This document shows, one piece after another, positions 8,604 to 17,164 of a DNA stretch of 33,966 bases. Each line of letters opens with the position of its first letter. Within the stretch, counting starts at the first letter, position 1. This DNA comes from Sulfurimonas sp. (GTDB taxonomy: Bacteria; Campylobacterota; Campylobacteria; Campylobacterales; Sulfurimonadaceae). Position numbers and translations under genes: made by a program. The stretch lies in assembly GCF_026991475.1 (NCBI RefSeq), contig NZ_JALXBK010000118.1, positions 1 through 33,966 on the forward strand. The letters are read 5' to 3'. Under the pieces are notes generated by a model that worked only from the letters and a program-made list of their open reading frames with translations, was not told the DNA's origin and made no database searches.

Positions 8604-9851
8604 ATGCAATTTATAGAGGCTTTGAGACTTAGAAGTAAATTATTTATACTATTTATGCTCATCGCTGGTGGACTTTTTTCTGTTGGAATTATGGGAACAA
8701 GTTATATTAATGCTATGAAAAAAAATATTGATTCTCTCTATTTTGGTTCACTTATTCCAATCACAGAACTTAATAATGTTTTAGAAGTGTATCATAATGG
8801 ACTTGGAAATACAGTCTATAGACTCTCAAGAAGTGCCATTCCTAAAAATGAAGCCCAAGAAGATATTGAAAACTCTTTAAGAAGTGTAAATAGAAATTGG
8901 CAAAGTTATATGTCGCATTTTAAAACTGAGGATGAGTTACTTTATGTAAATTATGCAAATTCTGAAATTATTTCTATTAATAATTATTTCAAAAAGATAT
9001 TAAACGCAGTCGAAGATGATAAACTCAAATCTCATAAAATATCTGTTGTAACACTCGAGAGGCGTTTGTCTGTTATTCATCAGGTTTTGCAAAAGCTTAT
9101 TAGTTACGAAATAAAAGTGGCAAACTATGAGAGAAAGACATTTTTAACGACTTATGACTCTATGGTTTTTCAACTTGGGGCGATTTTAGGATTCATTATT
9201 TTAGCTATTCTTTCAATATCTTTGTATGTATTTAGAAGTATTCAAAATGATCAAACTAGGCTTGAAATCACCTCTAAGAAGCTCAAAATTGCAAACAAAA
9301 AACTTGAAAGCGCTTCCTATACAGACTCGCTAACTACACTTCATAACAGACGATATTTTAATTTTATATATGAAAAAGAGTTGAAACGCACGAAACGTAA
9401 TAAAAATTACATTACCTTTATGATGATAGATATTGACTTTTTTAAACAGTATAACGATACCTATGGGCATGTTGAGGGAGATTATGCACTAAAATCTGTT
9501 GCTAAAGTTTTAAAAGATAGTTTGAGACGACCAAGTGATTATGTATTTAGACTTGGCGGGGAGGAGTTTGGGGTACTGTTAAGTGAAACAGATGAGTCAC
9601 ATAGTGCTAGACTTGCTCGTGACATATGTAATGCCGTTCGTGAGAGAGAGATCAAGCATGAAGGTTCAAAAGTGAATGAGTATTTGACTATTTCTATAGG
9701 TGTTATATGCTGTAAGGCTGATGATAATCTTGATGGAAATGTACTTATCTCTCGTGCAGATGAGATGCTTTATAGAGCCAAAGAGAGTGGAAGAGATAGA
9801 TACATCATTACAACAAAATTAAAAGAAATAGATGTAAAAAAAAGCGCGTAA
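8604..9851 (+). CDS. Membrane diguanylate cyclase (GGDEF)
   Basis: Makes the second messenger c-di-GMP from two GTP. The 415 residues have transmembrane helix 1 at about 13-34, a ~150-residue mainly helical periplasmic sensor that resembles a four-helix-bundle chemoreceptor-type domain, transmembrane helix 2 at about 189-211, a short coiled coil, and a GGDEF domain from about 238. The active-site motif is GGEEF (318-322), intact and preceded by an inhibitory-site motif RPSD (309-312), so product inhibition is expected. MMIDIDFFKQYNDTYGH carries the metal Asp residues. AAGGATAATT precedes the ATG. There is no EAL domain. It lies alone between genes of opposite strand. Confidence 0.93.
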   Translation: MQFIEALRLRSKLFILFMLIAGGLFSVGIMGTSYINAMKKNIDSLYFGSLIPITELNNVLEVYHNGLGNTVYRLSRSAIPKNEAQEDIENSLRSVNRNWQSYMSHFKTEDELLYVNYANSEIISINNYFKKILNAVEDDKLKSHKISVVTLERRLSVIHQVLQKLISYEIKVANYERKTFLTTYDSMVFQLGAILGFIILAILSISLYVFRSIQNDQTRLEITSKKLKIANKKLESASYTDSLTTLHNRRYFNFIYEKELKRTKRNKNYITFMMIDIDFFKQYNDTYGHVEGDYALKSVAKVLKDSLRRPSDYVFRLGGEEFGVLLSETDESHSARLARDICNAVREREIKHEGSKVNEYLTISIGVICCKADDNLDGNVLISRADEMLYRAKESGRDRYIITTKLKEIDVKKSA

Positions 9852-9857
9852 AAATAT

Positions 9858-10196
9858 CTATTTTTTAAAACGAAAATTCTCTTTTAAAAGTAGATCACGC
9901 AGTTTGTCTTGCATCTCTCCTTGAAATTCCATCCAGTTATCTTTATAGCTTCCACCACAGCCAAGCTTTTTTTTGATGCGTTTAAGCACTGCGTTTGCAT
10001 CCTCTTTTTTGAGGTGAAATTCCCCAACAAGAGTGACAACTTTGCCTCTTCGTTTTTCTCTTTTAAAGAGTAAAAAATGTTTGGATGGTTCTTCTATACT
10101 TGAAGATGCTTTGGCTTTTTTTGGTGTTTGAATCTCTGCCCACTCATCTTTTATATCTGCACCAATAAAAAGATCAAGCTTTTTGCCTCTAGCCAT
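9858..10196 (-). CDS. SUI1/YciH-family translation factor-like protein
   Basis: A small basic protein (112 residues) of the eIF1/SUI1 family, whose bacterial members (YciH) are linked to translation-initiation fidelity. The diagnostic part is in the C-terminal half: REKRRGKVVTLVGEF, LKRIKKKLGCGGSYKDNWMEFQG and DKLRDLLL. The GCGG motif before the conserved hydrophobic strand is typical. The N-terminal ~35 residues are a variable charged tail. It begins one base after the stop of the 10197-11045 gene, so the two are probably co-transcribed, perhaps with the ABC-F gene 2 bp further upstream. It contains one CTGCGTTT word at 9989. Confidence 0.85.
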   Translation of the reverse strand: MARGKKLDLFIGADIKDEWAEIQTPKKAKASSSIEEPSKHFLLFKREKRRGKVVTLVGEFHLKKEDANAVLKRIKKKLGCGGSYKDNWMEFQGEMQDKLRDLLLKENFRFKK

Positions 10197-11045
10197 TTAG
10201 AGGACTTTTTGTGCCAACACACTCATAGCAGGCTGTTCATACTCGTTTGTTTTTAAAGCTGTTTCAATCTCTTGGAGTTCATATCTATTGTGATTATAAA
10301 CGACAACAAGCACTTCATCCCCACTTTGTAAAAAGGTACTCTCTCCATAAGGAGTGTATCTTGTCGCACCGATACTTATAATGAGATTTTTAGGATTATT
10401 ACACGCTTTTATGTATGCTTTAACATCTTCGAGTGGTCCAAAATCATCTTGGGTATTAATTTGATTAATAATCCAATCAAGCAGTTTTTGGTGGAAGTAA
10501 CTGTAGCCTTTAAGTGCCACATTTTCACCATAAGCTTCTAGTTTGTCATCACGACGCAGGTAACTACAAATGGAGTAATTCTCCATCATACCGCCATCTT
10601 CAAAAACATCAAGAGGTAGAAGCTCTTTTGCCAAACCTTTTGTGTTTTTGCCCCAGTTCTTTTTATCACTAATCTTTTGTGCTCCTGCTACGCGGATCGA
10701 AGCATCATTATATGCACCAAAATATTGTGGTGCGATGAAAACGAGTTTGTCTTTTTCATAAGTGAGTTCACATACAAGTGCAACTTCTGGTTCTGCTTGA
10801 ACATTGTCTGCTGCGTTTGGAAGTTCAAGAGTGTCACAAGAGAGTGGAAATATAGAGAGCATTTCACGAGGACGCTCACTATTATCTTGCTTTTTGCAAG
10901 GAAGATAAAAAGGAAAGATGCCTTTTGGTGCTGCTTCATCTTCTGTAATGACATCTTTAAACTCTTCAAGCTCACCAGCTTGTGCTAAATGTAGAGCAAA
11001 GTTGCCAGCAATTCCAAGTCCTAAATACTCTTTATAATCATTCAT
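10197..11045 (-). CDS. Conserved protein, possibly DUF5718 family
   Basis: A 282-residue soluble protein with no signal peptide. From memory the opening MNDYKEYLGLGIAGNFALHLAQAGE and the later SLRR/LEAYGENVALKGYSYFHQKLLDWI stretch resemble a protein annotated as DUF5718 in Campylobacterota. A distant likeness to the fumarylacetoacetate-hydrolase fold is possible; I could not check either. No catalytic motif is obvious. It sits between the ABC-F gene (2 bp upstream) and the SUI1-like gene (directly downstream) on the same strand, which suggests one operon linked to translation. That is inference from context only. Confidence 0.75.
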   Translation of the reverse strand: MNDYKEYLGLGIAGNFALHLAQAGELEEFKDVITEDEAAPKGIFPFYLPCKKQDNSERPREMLSIFPLSCDTLELPNAADNVQAEPEVALVCELTYEKDKLVFIAPQYFGAYNDASIRVAGAQKISDKKNWGKNTKGLAKELLPLDVFEDGGMMENYSICSYLRRDDKLEAYGENVALKGYSYFHQKLLDWIINQINTQDDFGPLEDVKAYIKACNNPKNLIISIGATRYTPYGESTFLQSGDEVLVVVYNHNRYELQEIETALKTNEYEQPAMSVLAQKVL

Positions 11046-11047
11046 GA

Positions 11048-12655
11048 TTAAATCTCTCCTGCTGCTCTAGCTGCTGCAAACTCTTCATAAGAGCCAGGAA
11101 AGTCAATATAAGTATGGTCTTCATGTAATTCAATAACACGCGTAGCAAAGGCATCAAGTAACTCACGGTCATGAGATACACAAATAACATTGCCCTTAAA
11201 TTCATGAAGTGCTTCACCAAGTGCAACAATCGCTTCAAGGTCAAGGTGGTTGGTAGGTTCATCAAGCACTAAAAAGTTTCCACCTTCAAGCATCATTTTA
11301 CTTAGCATCATACGGTGTTTCTCTCCACCTGAAATGCTTACTACTGATTTTTCTTGCTGCTCACCATTAAAAAGCATACGACCAAGACAGTTTCTTATTT
11401 CAGCAATTTCACGCTTAGGATCATAAGCACGGAGCCAATCATAAAGTGTTCCATCTCCTTCAATTATGTCTGCCGTATCTTGTGGAAAGTAGGAGTTTTC
11501 AATTGTAGCTCCCCATGTGACTTTTCCACCACAGCTAGGTTTTATCTCTTCCATTAGTATTTTTACAAGTGTTGATTTACCAACACCATTTGCACCAATT
11601 ATGGCAATTTTCTCACCTGGATTTACCTTGAAATCTACATCTTTTAGAACTTCATTATCGCCATAAGAGTGGCAGATATGCTCAACATTTAAGGCTTCAT
11701 CACCCATAGCACGTTTTGCTTTGAAAACGATGGAAGGGTCACGGCGAGAAGATGGTTTTATCTCATCTATTTGAAGCTTGTCGAGTTGCTTTTGTCTTGA
11801 AGTTGCCTGTTTGGCTTTTGAAGCATTTGCGCTAAAACGTCGAACAAAGGCTTCTAGTTGCTCTTTCTCTTTTTGTTTTTTAGCATTGTCAAGTTCCATC
11901 TGTTTTGCCATAACATTTGCAGCGATGTACCAGTCATCGTAATTTCCAGTAAATTCACGGATTTTTTGGTAATCTACATCAAGAATATTTGTAACAACAG
12001 AGTTTAGAAAGTGTCTATCGTGAGAGATGACAACCATTGTTCCCTGATGTCTTTGAAGTTCATTTTCAAGCCATGTAATTGTCTCTATATCTTGGTTATT
12101 GGTAGGTTCATCGAGAAAGAGAACATCAGGTTTTGGGTAGAGAACTTGTGCAAGTAAAACTTTGAACTTGTCAGCAGAGTCAAGTGTACTCATAAGTTCA
12201 TTGTGCTGCTCAGCCGGAATCCCGACATTTTCAAGAATTTTTGCGATGTTTACATCATATTCATAAGTAGGGTCTTCTTCTACACAGATAGTTTCAAGCT
12301 CTGCAAGACGGTTATTGACGGCATCATCTTCAAAATCACCCGTCATATAAATCTCTTCTTTTTCTTTGATTGCATCATAGAGACGCTTGTTTCCATACAA
12401 AACAGCATCCATAATAGTGTAATCTTCAAAAGCATATTGATTTTGTCCTAAAACACCGACTTTATTTTGCTTAGGGATGATGATCTCTCCATCGTATTCA
12501 TTGATTTGACCAGAGAGAATTTTTAAAAAAGTTGTTTTACCTGCACCATTGGCACCGATAAGACCATATCTTTTGTGACGGTCAAGTTTGAGGTTTATCT
12601 CTTGAAATAGAACTCTATTTCCATAACGCATAGTTAAATTTTGTACTGTTACCAT
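11048..12655 (-). CDS. ABC-F family ATPase (YbiT-like)
   Basis: Soluble tandem-ATPase protein of the ABC-F family, which acts on ribosomes and not as a membrane transporter. The 535 residues hold two nucleotide-binding domains: Walker A GANGAGKTT and GANGVGKST, Walker B VLFLDEPTNNQD and FLVLDEPTNHLD, and a clear second signature VSISGGEKHRMML; the first signature is degenerate (LLAQVLYPKP). The inter-domain linker (about 250-300) is Lys/Gln-rich (RRFSANASKAKQATSRQKQL). No membrane segments are present. Length and EPTNNQD in the first domain favour the YbiT subgroup over EttA or Uup. No AAACGCAG word occurs in this 1.6-kb gene. It heads a three-gene minus-strand set. Confidence 0.9.
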   Translation of the reverse strand: MVTVQNLTMRYGNRVLFQEINLKLDRHKRYGLIGANGAGKTTFLKILSGQINEYDGEIIIPKQNKVGVLGQNQYAFEDYTIMDAVLYGNKRLYDAIKEKEEIYMTGDFEDDAVNNRLAELETICVEEDPTYEYDVNIAKILENVGIPAEQHNELMSTLDSADKFKVLLAQVLYPKPDVLFLDEPTNNQDIETITWLENELQRHQGTMVVISHDRHFLNSVVTNILDVDYQKIREFTGNYDDWYIAANVMAKQMELDNAKKQKEKEQLEAFVRRFSANASKAKQATSRQKQLDKLQIDEIKPSSRRDPSIVFKAKRAMGDEALNVEHICHSYGDNEVLKDVDFKVNPGEKIAIIGANGVGKSTLVKILMEEIKPSCGGKVTWGATIENSYFPQDTADIIEGDGTLYDWLRAYDPKREIAEIRNCLGRMLFNGEQQEKSVVSISGGEKHRMMLSKMMLEGGNFLVLDEPTNHLDLEAIVALGEALHEFKGNVICVSHDRELLDAFATRVIELHEDHTYIDFPGSYEEFAAARAAGEI

Positions 12656-12737
12656 ATATTTATTGCCTGTGATAATATTTTTCGCGATTGTATCTAATTT
12701 ATGCTAAATTGGCAGTAAATTTATTGTAAAATGGCGT

Positions 12738-13172
12738 ATGCAAATAAGAGAATTAGATTTAAAAGAGTTACAAACGGCATGGGAAGTGGTTTCGCAGTTG
12801 CGGACAAAAATAGAGTACAAAGAGTTTGAAGATTTAGTGTATGATATGCGTGAAAGTAATTACACAATGGTTGGAATTTTTGAAAAATCAAAACTTATCA
12901 CTTACGCAGGGATAACTATTAGTACAAATCTTTACCATAAACGCCATCTTTTTATTCATGAACTTGTGACAGATATGCACTACCGCTCACAGGGTTATGG
13001 TAAGATGATGCTTGAGTATTTAAGTGATTATGCAAAGGTGGGTGCGTGTGAAAATATTGTACTCTCTAGTGGCTTGCAAAGAGAAGAAGCACATACTTTT
13101 TATGAAAAAAATGAGTTTACTAAAGCGAGTTATGTTTTTGTAAAAGCACTTAGTTCATGCAACACTTTTTAA
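12738..13172 (+). CDS. GNAT-family N-acetyltransferase
   Basis: A 144-residue acetyl-CoA-dependent acyltransferase of unknown substrate. The GNAT fold is seen in the strand-rich middle (YTMVGIFEKSKLITYAGI), the LFIHELVTDMHYRSQGYGKMMLEYL segment (acetyl-CoA loop RSQGYG, of the R-x-x-G-x-G type), and the C-terminal FYEKNEFTKASYVFVK. The first ATG (12731) is in another frame; 12738 gives the full domain. No strong ribosome-binding site is seen. The 3' end overlaps the convergent SEC-C gene by 23 bp. Confidence 0.88.
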   Translation: MQIRELDLKELQTAWEVVSQLRTKIEYKEFEDLVYDMRESNYTMVGIFEKSKLITYAGITISTNLYHKRHLFIHELVTDMHYRSQGYGKMMLEYLSDYAKVGACENIVLSSGLQREEAHTFYEKNEFTKASYVFVKALSSCNTF

Positions 13173-13497
13173 ATTTTTTGCCACTTCCACAGGGACAACT
13201 TTCATTGCATTGTACCTTTGTAGGGTAGAGTTCCCCATCTTTATATTTCCAAACGCCATCTTCTTGGACAAAATTACTCTTTTCGTGTAAAACACCAACA
13301 CCATCTTTATCACGATAGTAAGCCTTAAACTCCACTTGTGAACCCACTGCGTTTAGAACATCAAGTTTTAGCCACTCTAACTCTGGCATCAGCTCTAACT
13401 CTTCTACACTCTGGTTTGTTGCTGTTTTTGCTAAGTAGTTCCAATCTTTTTTCACAAAAGCCTCATATCGGCTTATCATTAACTCTTTTGGTGACAT
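13150..13497 (-). CDS. YchJ-like protein with C-terminal SEC-C zinc motif
   Basis: A 115-residue YchJ-family protein. The C-terminus CPCGSGKKFKKCC is a SEC-C metal-binding motif of the type also found at the end of SecA. The N-terminal part (SPKELMISRYEAFVKKDWNYLAKT, FKAYYRDKDGVGVLHEKSNFV, GVWKYKDGELYP) is the NTF2-like domain typical of YchJ. The inner ATG (13497) is chosen because it gives the usual YchJ start and has GGATGG upstream; the outer ATG (13539) has no ribosome-binding site. Function is not established in the family. It converges on the GNAT gene with a 23-bp overlap. Confidence 0.85.
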   Translation of the reverse strand: MSPKELMISRYEAFVKKDWNYLAKTATNQSVEELELMPELEWLKLDVLNAVGSQVEFKAYYRDKDGVGVLHEKSNFVQEDGVWKYKDGELYPTKVQCNESCPCGSGKKFKKCCMN

Positions 13498-13570
13498 AAG
13501 TATCCATCCATAAATCAATTTTTTGATAGAATTATACACAAGACTTTATAAAGGTGGGTAGGTAAAACTA

Positions 13571-15652
13571 ATGAAAATAAATTCTCTCTATATCTCGGCA
13601 AAAGAGTTTAATGCTGGTTCTCTTTTCGTATCAATGGGAATGATGGAAATTTTAAAGCAAAACTTACCACGAGTGGCTTTTTTTCGTCCTGTTATTTTTA
13701 GTAAAAATATGCAAGACAATGACATACTTTTTATGCTTGAGCATTATAAATTAGATATGAAATATGAGGATGCTTATGGTGTTGATGTTGCATATGTTGA
13801 GAGTATGCTTGCTGAAAATAAAGAGGATGCACTTATTAGTGAACTCTTAGAGAAGTTTAAAAAACTTGAAAAAGAGTATGATTTTGTACTCTGTGAGGGG
13901 ATTCGCCTCTCATTTTTAAATAGTATTCATTTTGATATAAACCTCAAACTTGCACAAAATTTTGGTGCATCTTACATAAATATCATCTCTGCAAAAGACA
14001 AAAGTGCAAAAGAGGTTTATGAAAACATTCTTATAGATAAAAAAGAGATTCAAACGCAGGGGTGTAGCCATTTTGCAAGCTTTGTAAATCGGGCGAGCGC
14101 TAAGACGCAAGAGGCACTAAAAAGTCGGCTAAAAGATGAAAAAGAGGCAATATTTTATCTTAATGAAATTGAAGAGTTAAGCCTTTGTACTGTGCAAGAT
14201 GTGATGGAATCTCTTGATGCTAAGGCTCTTTTTCTTACAAAAGAGGATCATACCAGAACTATTCGCTCCATAAAAGTAGCGGCACTCTCTCTTGATAACT
14301 TTTTGCAAAAGATAGAAGAGGGTGATCTTGTAGTTGTTCCAGCAGATCGTTCTGAGATTATACTTGGACTTTTCGCTTCTTTGTACTCAAAAAATTATCC
14401 AAATATTTCAGCAATCGTATTTCCTTTTTCAATGCAGGCACACCCAAATATTCAAAAACTAATAGATGGATTAAGTGGTTTTGGTATTCCTATTTTGAGT
14501 GTGAATGGAGACACTTATGAGACGGCAAAAAAACTGATGCATGTTCATGGGCGAATCCGAGTCAACTCTACACGTAAAATTGCTTTAGCAATGGGGCTTT
14601 TTAGAGAGAGTGTTAATATTGACTTTATAGAGCAGCGAATAAAGAGCCAGCAGAGTGATGTGATGACACCCCTAATGTTTCAGTATAAACTTTTTGAAAT
14701 GGCTGCATCAAATCTTAAAAGAGTAGTGCTTCCAGAAGCTGAAGATGAGAGAATTTTACGAGCTGCTGAGATTATTTTACATAGAAAAGTGGCAGATATT
14801 ATTTTGCTAGGCGATGAAGAAGAGGTAAAGGCCAACTACCTGCGTTTAGGACTTGATCTCTCAAACGCAGTGATAATAAATCCGCATACTTCACCACTTA
14901 TGGAGCAGTTTGTAGAGAGCTTTTATGAGTTGAGACGCTCAAAAGGTTTGAGTAAAAGTGCAGCTCAAGATGCGATGACACATTTTAACTATTTTGCAAC
15001 AATGATGGTGCAGTTAGGCTACGCAGATGCTATGGTAAGTGGTGCTATCCACCCTACAGCAGACACTATACGACCTGCACTACAAATCATAAAAACAAAG
15101 CCAGATTATGACATAGTCTCTAGTATATTTTTTATGTGTTTAAATACAAAAGTGCTGGTATATGGTGATTGTGCCATCGTTCAAGACCCTGATGCTAAAG
15201 AGCTTGCACAGATTGCCATCGCCTCAGCACGAAGTGCAAAGATGTTTGGCATTACTCCTCGTGTGGCAATGCTCTCTTATGCAACAGGGGAGAGTGGACA
15301 TGGAAGTGATGTAGATAAAGTAAGAGAAGCGACACAAATAGTTAAAGAAAAAAATACAGATATTTTAGTAGAGGGACCTATTCAGTATGATGCAGCTATT
15401 GATGCCAAGGTGGCAAAAATAAAACTGCCAAACTCTCAAGTGGCTGGGCGTGCGACTGTCTTTGTATTCCCTGATTTAAACACGGGAAACAATACCTATA
15501 AAGCAGTGCAACGCTCAAGTGGAGCCATTGCCATTGGACCTGTTTTACAGGGACTTAAAAAACCTGTAAATGATTTGAGCCGTGGTTGTTTGGTGGAAGA
15601 TATTGTAAATACCATTGCCATTACGGCAATTCAAGCAGGAGAAGATGGATGA
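13571..15652 (+). CDS. pta: Phosphate acetyltransferase
   Basis: Interconverts acetyl-CoA plus phosphate and acetyl phosphate plus CoA. At 693 residues it is the long (E. coli-like) form: an N-terminal P-loop-like BioD-type domain with degenerate nucleotide loop (SAKEFNAGSLFVSMG), a DRTGG-like middle domain (about 215-330), and the catalytic PTA domain from about 370 (RVVLPEAEDERILRAA, GYADAMVSGAIHPTADTIRP, VEGPIQYDAAID, AGRATVFVFPDLNTGN). Its stop overlaps the ackA start (ATGA). Together they form the Pta-AckA pathway for acetate activation or overflow. Three octamer words lie inside (14052, 14840, 14863), the last two facing each other. Confidence 0.96.
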   Translation: MKINSLYISAKEFNAGSLFVSMGMMEILKQNLPRVAFFRPVIFSKNMQDNDILFMLEHYKLDMKYEDAYGVDVAYVESMLAENKEDALISELLEKFKKLEKEYDFVLCEGIRLSFLNSIHFDINLKLAQNFGASYINIISAKDKSAKEVYENILIDKKEIQTQGCSHFASFVNRASAKTQEALKSRLKDEKEAIFYLNEIEELSLCTVQDVMESLDAKALFLTKEDHTRTIRSIKVAALSLDNFLQKIEEGDLVVVPADRSEIILGLFASLYSKNYPNISAIVFPFSMQAHPNIQKLIDGLSGFGIPILSVNGDTYETAKKLMHVHGRIRVNSTRKIALAMGLFRESVNIDFIEQRIKSQQSDVMTPLMFQYKLFEMAASNLKRVVLPEAEDERILRAAEIILHRKVADIILLGDEEEVKANYLRLGLDLSNAVIINPHTSPLMEQFVESFYELRRSKGLSKSAAQDAMTHFNYFATMMVQLGYADAMVSGAIHPTADTIRPALQIIKTKPDYDIVSSIFFMCLNTKVLVYGDCAIVQDPDAKELAQIAIASARSAKMFGITPRVAMLSYATGESGHGSDVDKVREATQIVKEKNTDILVEGPIQYDAAIDAKVAKIKLPNSQVAGRATVFVFPDLNTGNNTYKAVQRSSGAIAIGPVLQGLKKPVNDLSRGCLVEDIVNTIAITAIQAGEDG

Positions 15653-16668
15653 GAGTAGCAGTCATAAACAGTGGAAGTTCTACACTAAAATTTAAACTTT
15701 TTGAGATGCCGAGTGCTAAAGTGTTGCATGAGCAACTGTTGGAATTTAAAGCAGGTGATACTATTTTGCAAGAGATAGAAAAACTTGATGTGGATTTTTC
15801 TAAAGTTGATGTGATTGGGCATAGAGTGGTGCATGGTGGCGAGCAGTTTGTGCAACCTGTGATAATTGATGATGCGGTTATAAACGCAGTTGAAGCACTC
15901 ATTCCTCTAGCTCCTCTGCATAACAGAGCAAATTTGGCAGGAATTAAAAGCATACAAAAGAAATTTGCTCACATTCCACAAGTAGCAGTTTTTGACACTG
16001 CGTTTCATGCTTCTTTAAAAAAGGAGGCATACCTTTACGCTTTGCCATATGATTTGTATGAAAAAGAGCAGATACGCCGTTATGGATTTCATGGAAGCTC
16101 TCACTCTTATTTGTTAAAAGCTGCAGCAAAAAAGCTTGCTAAAGAGCCACAAAAAACAAATATAATCACTTTGCATTTAGGTAATGGTGCATCTGTTTGT
16201 GCCATAAAAAATGGAAAAAGTATTGATACCTCTATGGGATTTACTCCACTTGAAGGGCTTGTTATGGGAACACGAAGTGGAGACCTTGATCCTGCCATAG
16301 TGACTTATTTAGAGAGAGAACTTGGATATAGCTATGATGAAATAGATACTATACTAAATAAAAAGTCAGGTCTTTTTGGTTTATGTGGTGAAAGTGATGT
16401 TCGCACTATTTTAAACGCAGCGGATGAAAAATCAAAACTTGCCATTGACATTATGGTCAGACGTATTCAAAAGTATATTGGTGCGTATATGATTTTACTT
16501 GAAGATGTTGATGCCATTGTATTTAGCGGTGGAATAGGGGAACATTCTGAGTATATAAGAGAACGAGTGATGGATAATAAAATTATTAAAAATATAAAAG
16601 CATTAGTTATTGAAACTGATGAAGAGTTAGAAATTGCAAATGAATGTTTAAGAGTTTTGAAAAGTTAG
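15649..16668 (+). CDS. ackA: Acetate kinase, compact form
   Basis: Transfers phosphate between ATP and acetate. The ATG at 15649 overlaps the pta stop and gives MRVAVINSGSSTLKF, the standard AckA start; longer upstream readings run into pta. Catalytic and binding residues are present: Asn7, the Arg in GHRVVHGG, Asp in VFDTAFH, His in ITLHLGNGAS, Arg in MGTRSGD, GGIGEHSEYIRE and the Glu in ETDEELEIA. The protein is only 339 residues against about 395-400 in most AckA. The missing parts are a segment of the N-terminal domain before GHRVVHGG and a segment between IRERV and TDEELEIA. Three octamer words occur (15882, 15998, 16413). Confidence 0.94.
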   Translation: MRVAVINSGSSTLKFKLFEMPSAKVLHEQLLEFKAGDTILQEIEKLDVDFSKVDVIGHRVVHGGEQFVQPVIIDDAVINAVEALIPLAPLHNRANLAGIKSIQKKFAHIPQVAVFDTAFHASLKKEAYLYALPYDLYEKEQIRRYGFHGSSHSYLLKAAAKKLAKEPQKTNIITLHLGNGASVCAIKNGKSIDTSMGFTPLEGLVMGTRSGDLDPAIVTYLERELGYSYDEIDTILNKKSGLFGLCGESDVRTILNAADEKSKLAIDIMVRRIQKYIGAYMILLEDVDAIVFSGGIGEHSEYIRERVMDNKIIKNIKALVIETDEELEIANECLRVLKS

Positions 16669-16684
16669 AAATTTAGAAAAAAGT

Positions 16685-16707
16685 TATATAGGCAAGATGC
16701 CTATATA
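16685..16707 (-). terminator. Hairpin terminator between ackA and csp
   Basis: A perfect 10-bp stem (TATATAGGCA with TGCCTATATA, loop AGA). On the minus strand it is followed by ACTTTTTTCT, so it is best placed to end the cold-shock gene 18 bp upstream on that strand. On the plus strand only an A-run follows the stem, so termination of ackA there is less certain. Confidence 0.65.
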
Positions 16708-16725
16708 AAAAGTGTGGAGTAACTA

Positions 16726-16944
16726 CTAAAGAGGAGTTACGTTCTCAGCTTGTGGGCCTTTTTGACCTTCACCAACTTCGAATGTTACTCTTTGACCTTC
16801 TGCTAAAGAAACTCTACCACCATTTGGATTATTTACTTGACGGAAATGTACGAATACATCTTTTCCACCATTATCTTGTTGAATAAAACCATAACCTTTT
16901 TCATCATTGAACCATTTAACTGATCCGTCCATTAATTCTGCCAT
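16726..16944 (-). CDS. Cold-shock domain protein (CspA family)
   Basis: Single-stranded nucleic-acid-binding protein of 72 residues, an RNA chaperone by family. RNP1 is KGYGFIQQ and RNP2 is VFVHFRQV, both intact, with the usual start [11 protein letters not shown] and end [15 protein letters not shown] lies upstream of the ATG. A consensus promoter at 17067-17095 implies an unusually long 5' leader of about 115 nt, a common feature of cold-inducible csp mRNAs. A terminator follows at 16685-16707. The gene is a single-gene transcription unit. Confidence 0.95.
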   Translation of the reverse strand: MAELMDGSVKWFNDEKGYGFIQQDNGGKDVFVHFRQVNNPNGGRVSLAEGQRVTFEVGEGQKGPQAENVTPL

Positions 16945-17066
16945 TGTCTAGCCTTTGTATAAAAATTGTGTCAAAATATCGGGAGAGTCTTTAGGAGGTC
17001 GTAACGCTTATAGAGCATATCGCACACTAAAGATGAATTCACACCTCATCTCTTTCACTAAGCAGC

Positions 17067-17095
17067 AGTATATCAGAATAATTTGTAATATCCAA
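17067..17095 (-). promoter_or_regulatory. Sigma70-type promoter of the cold-shock gene
   Basis: On the minus strand: -35 TTGGAT (17090-17095), 17-bp spacer, -10 TATACT (17067-17072). The expected transcription start near 17060 leaves a leader of about 115 nt (16945-17060). That leader contains CCTCCT, complementary to a Shine-Dalgarno core, about 45 nt before the start codon. Confidence 0.6.
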
Positions 17096-17164
17096 CATTT
17101 ATACACTTTTTATACAAATTCTTTTTAAATGACCGATATTACGCCTATACAAAAGGAGAAGATT

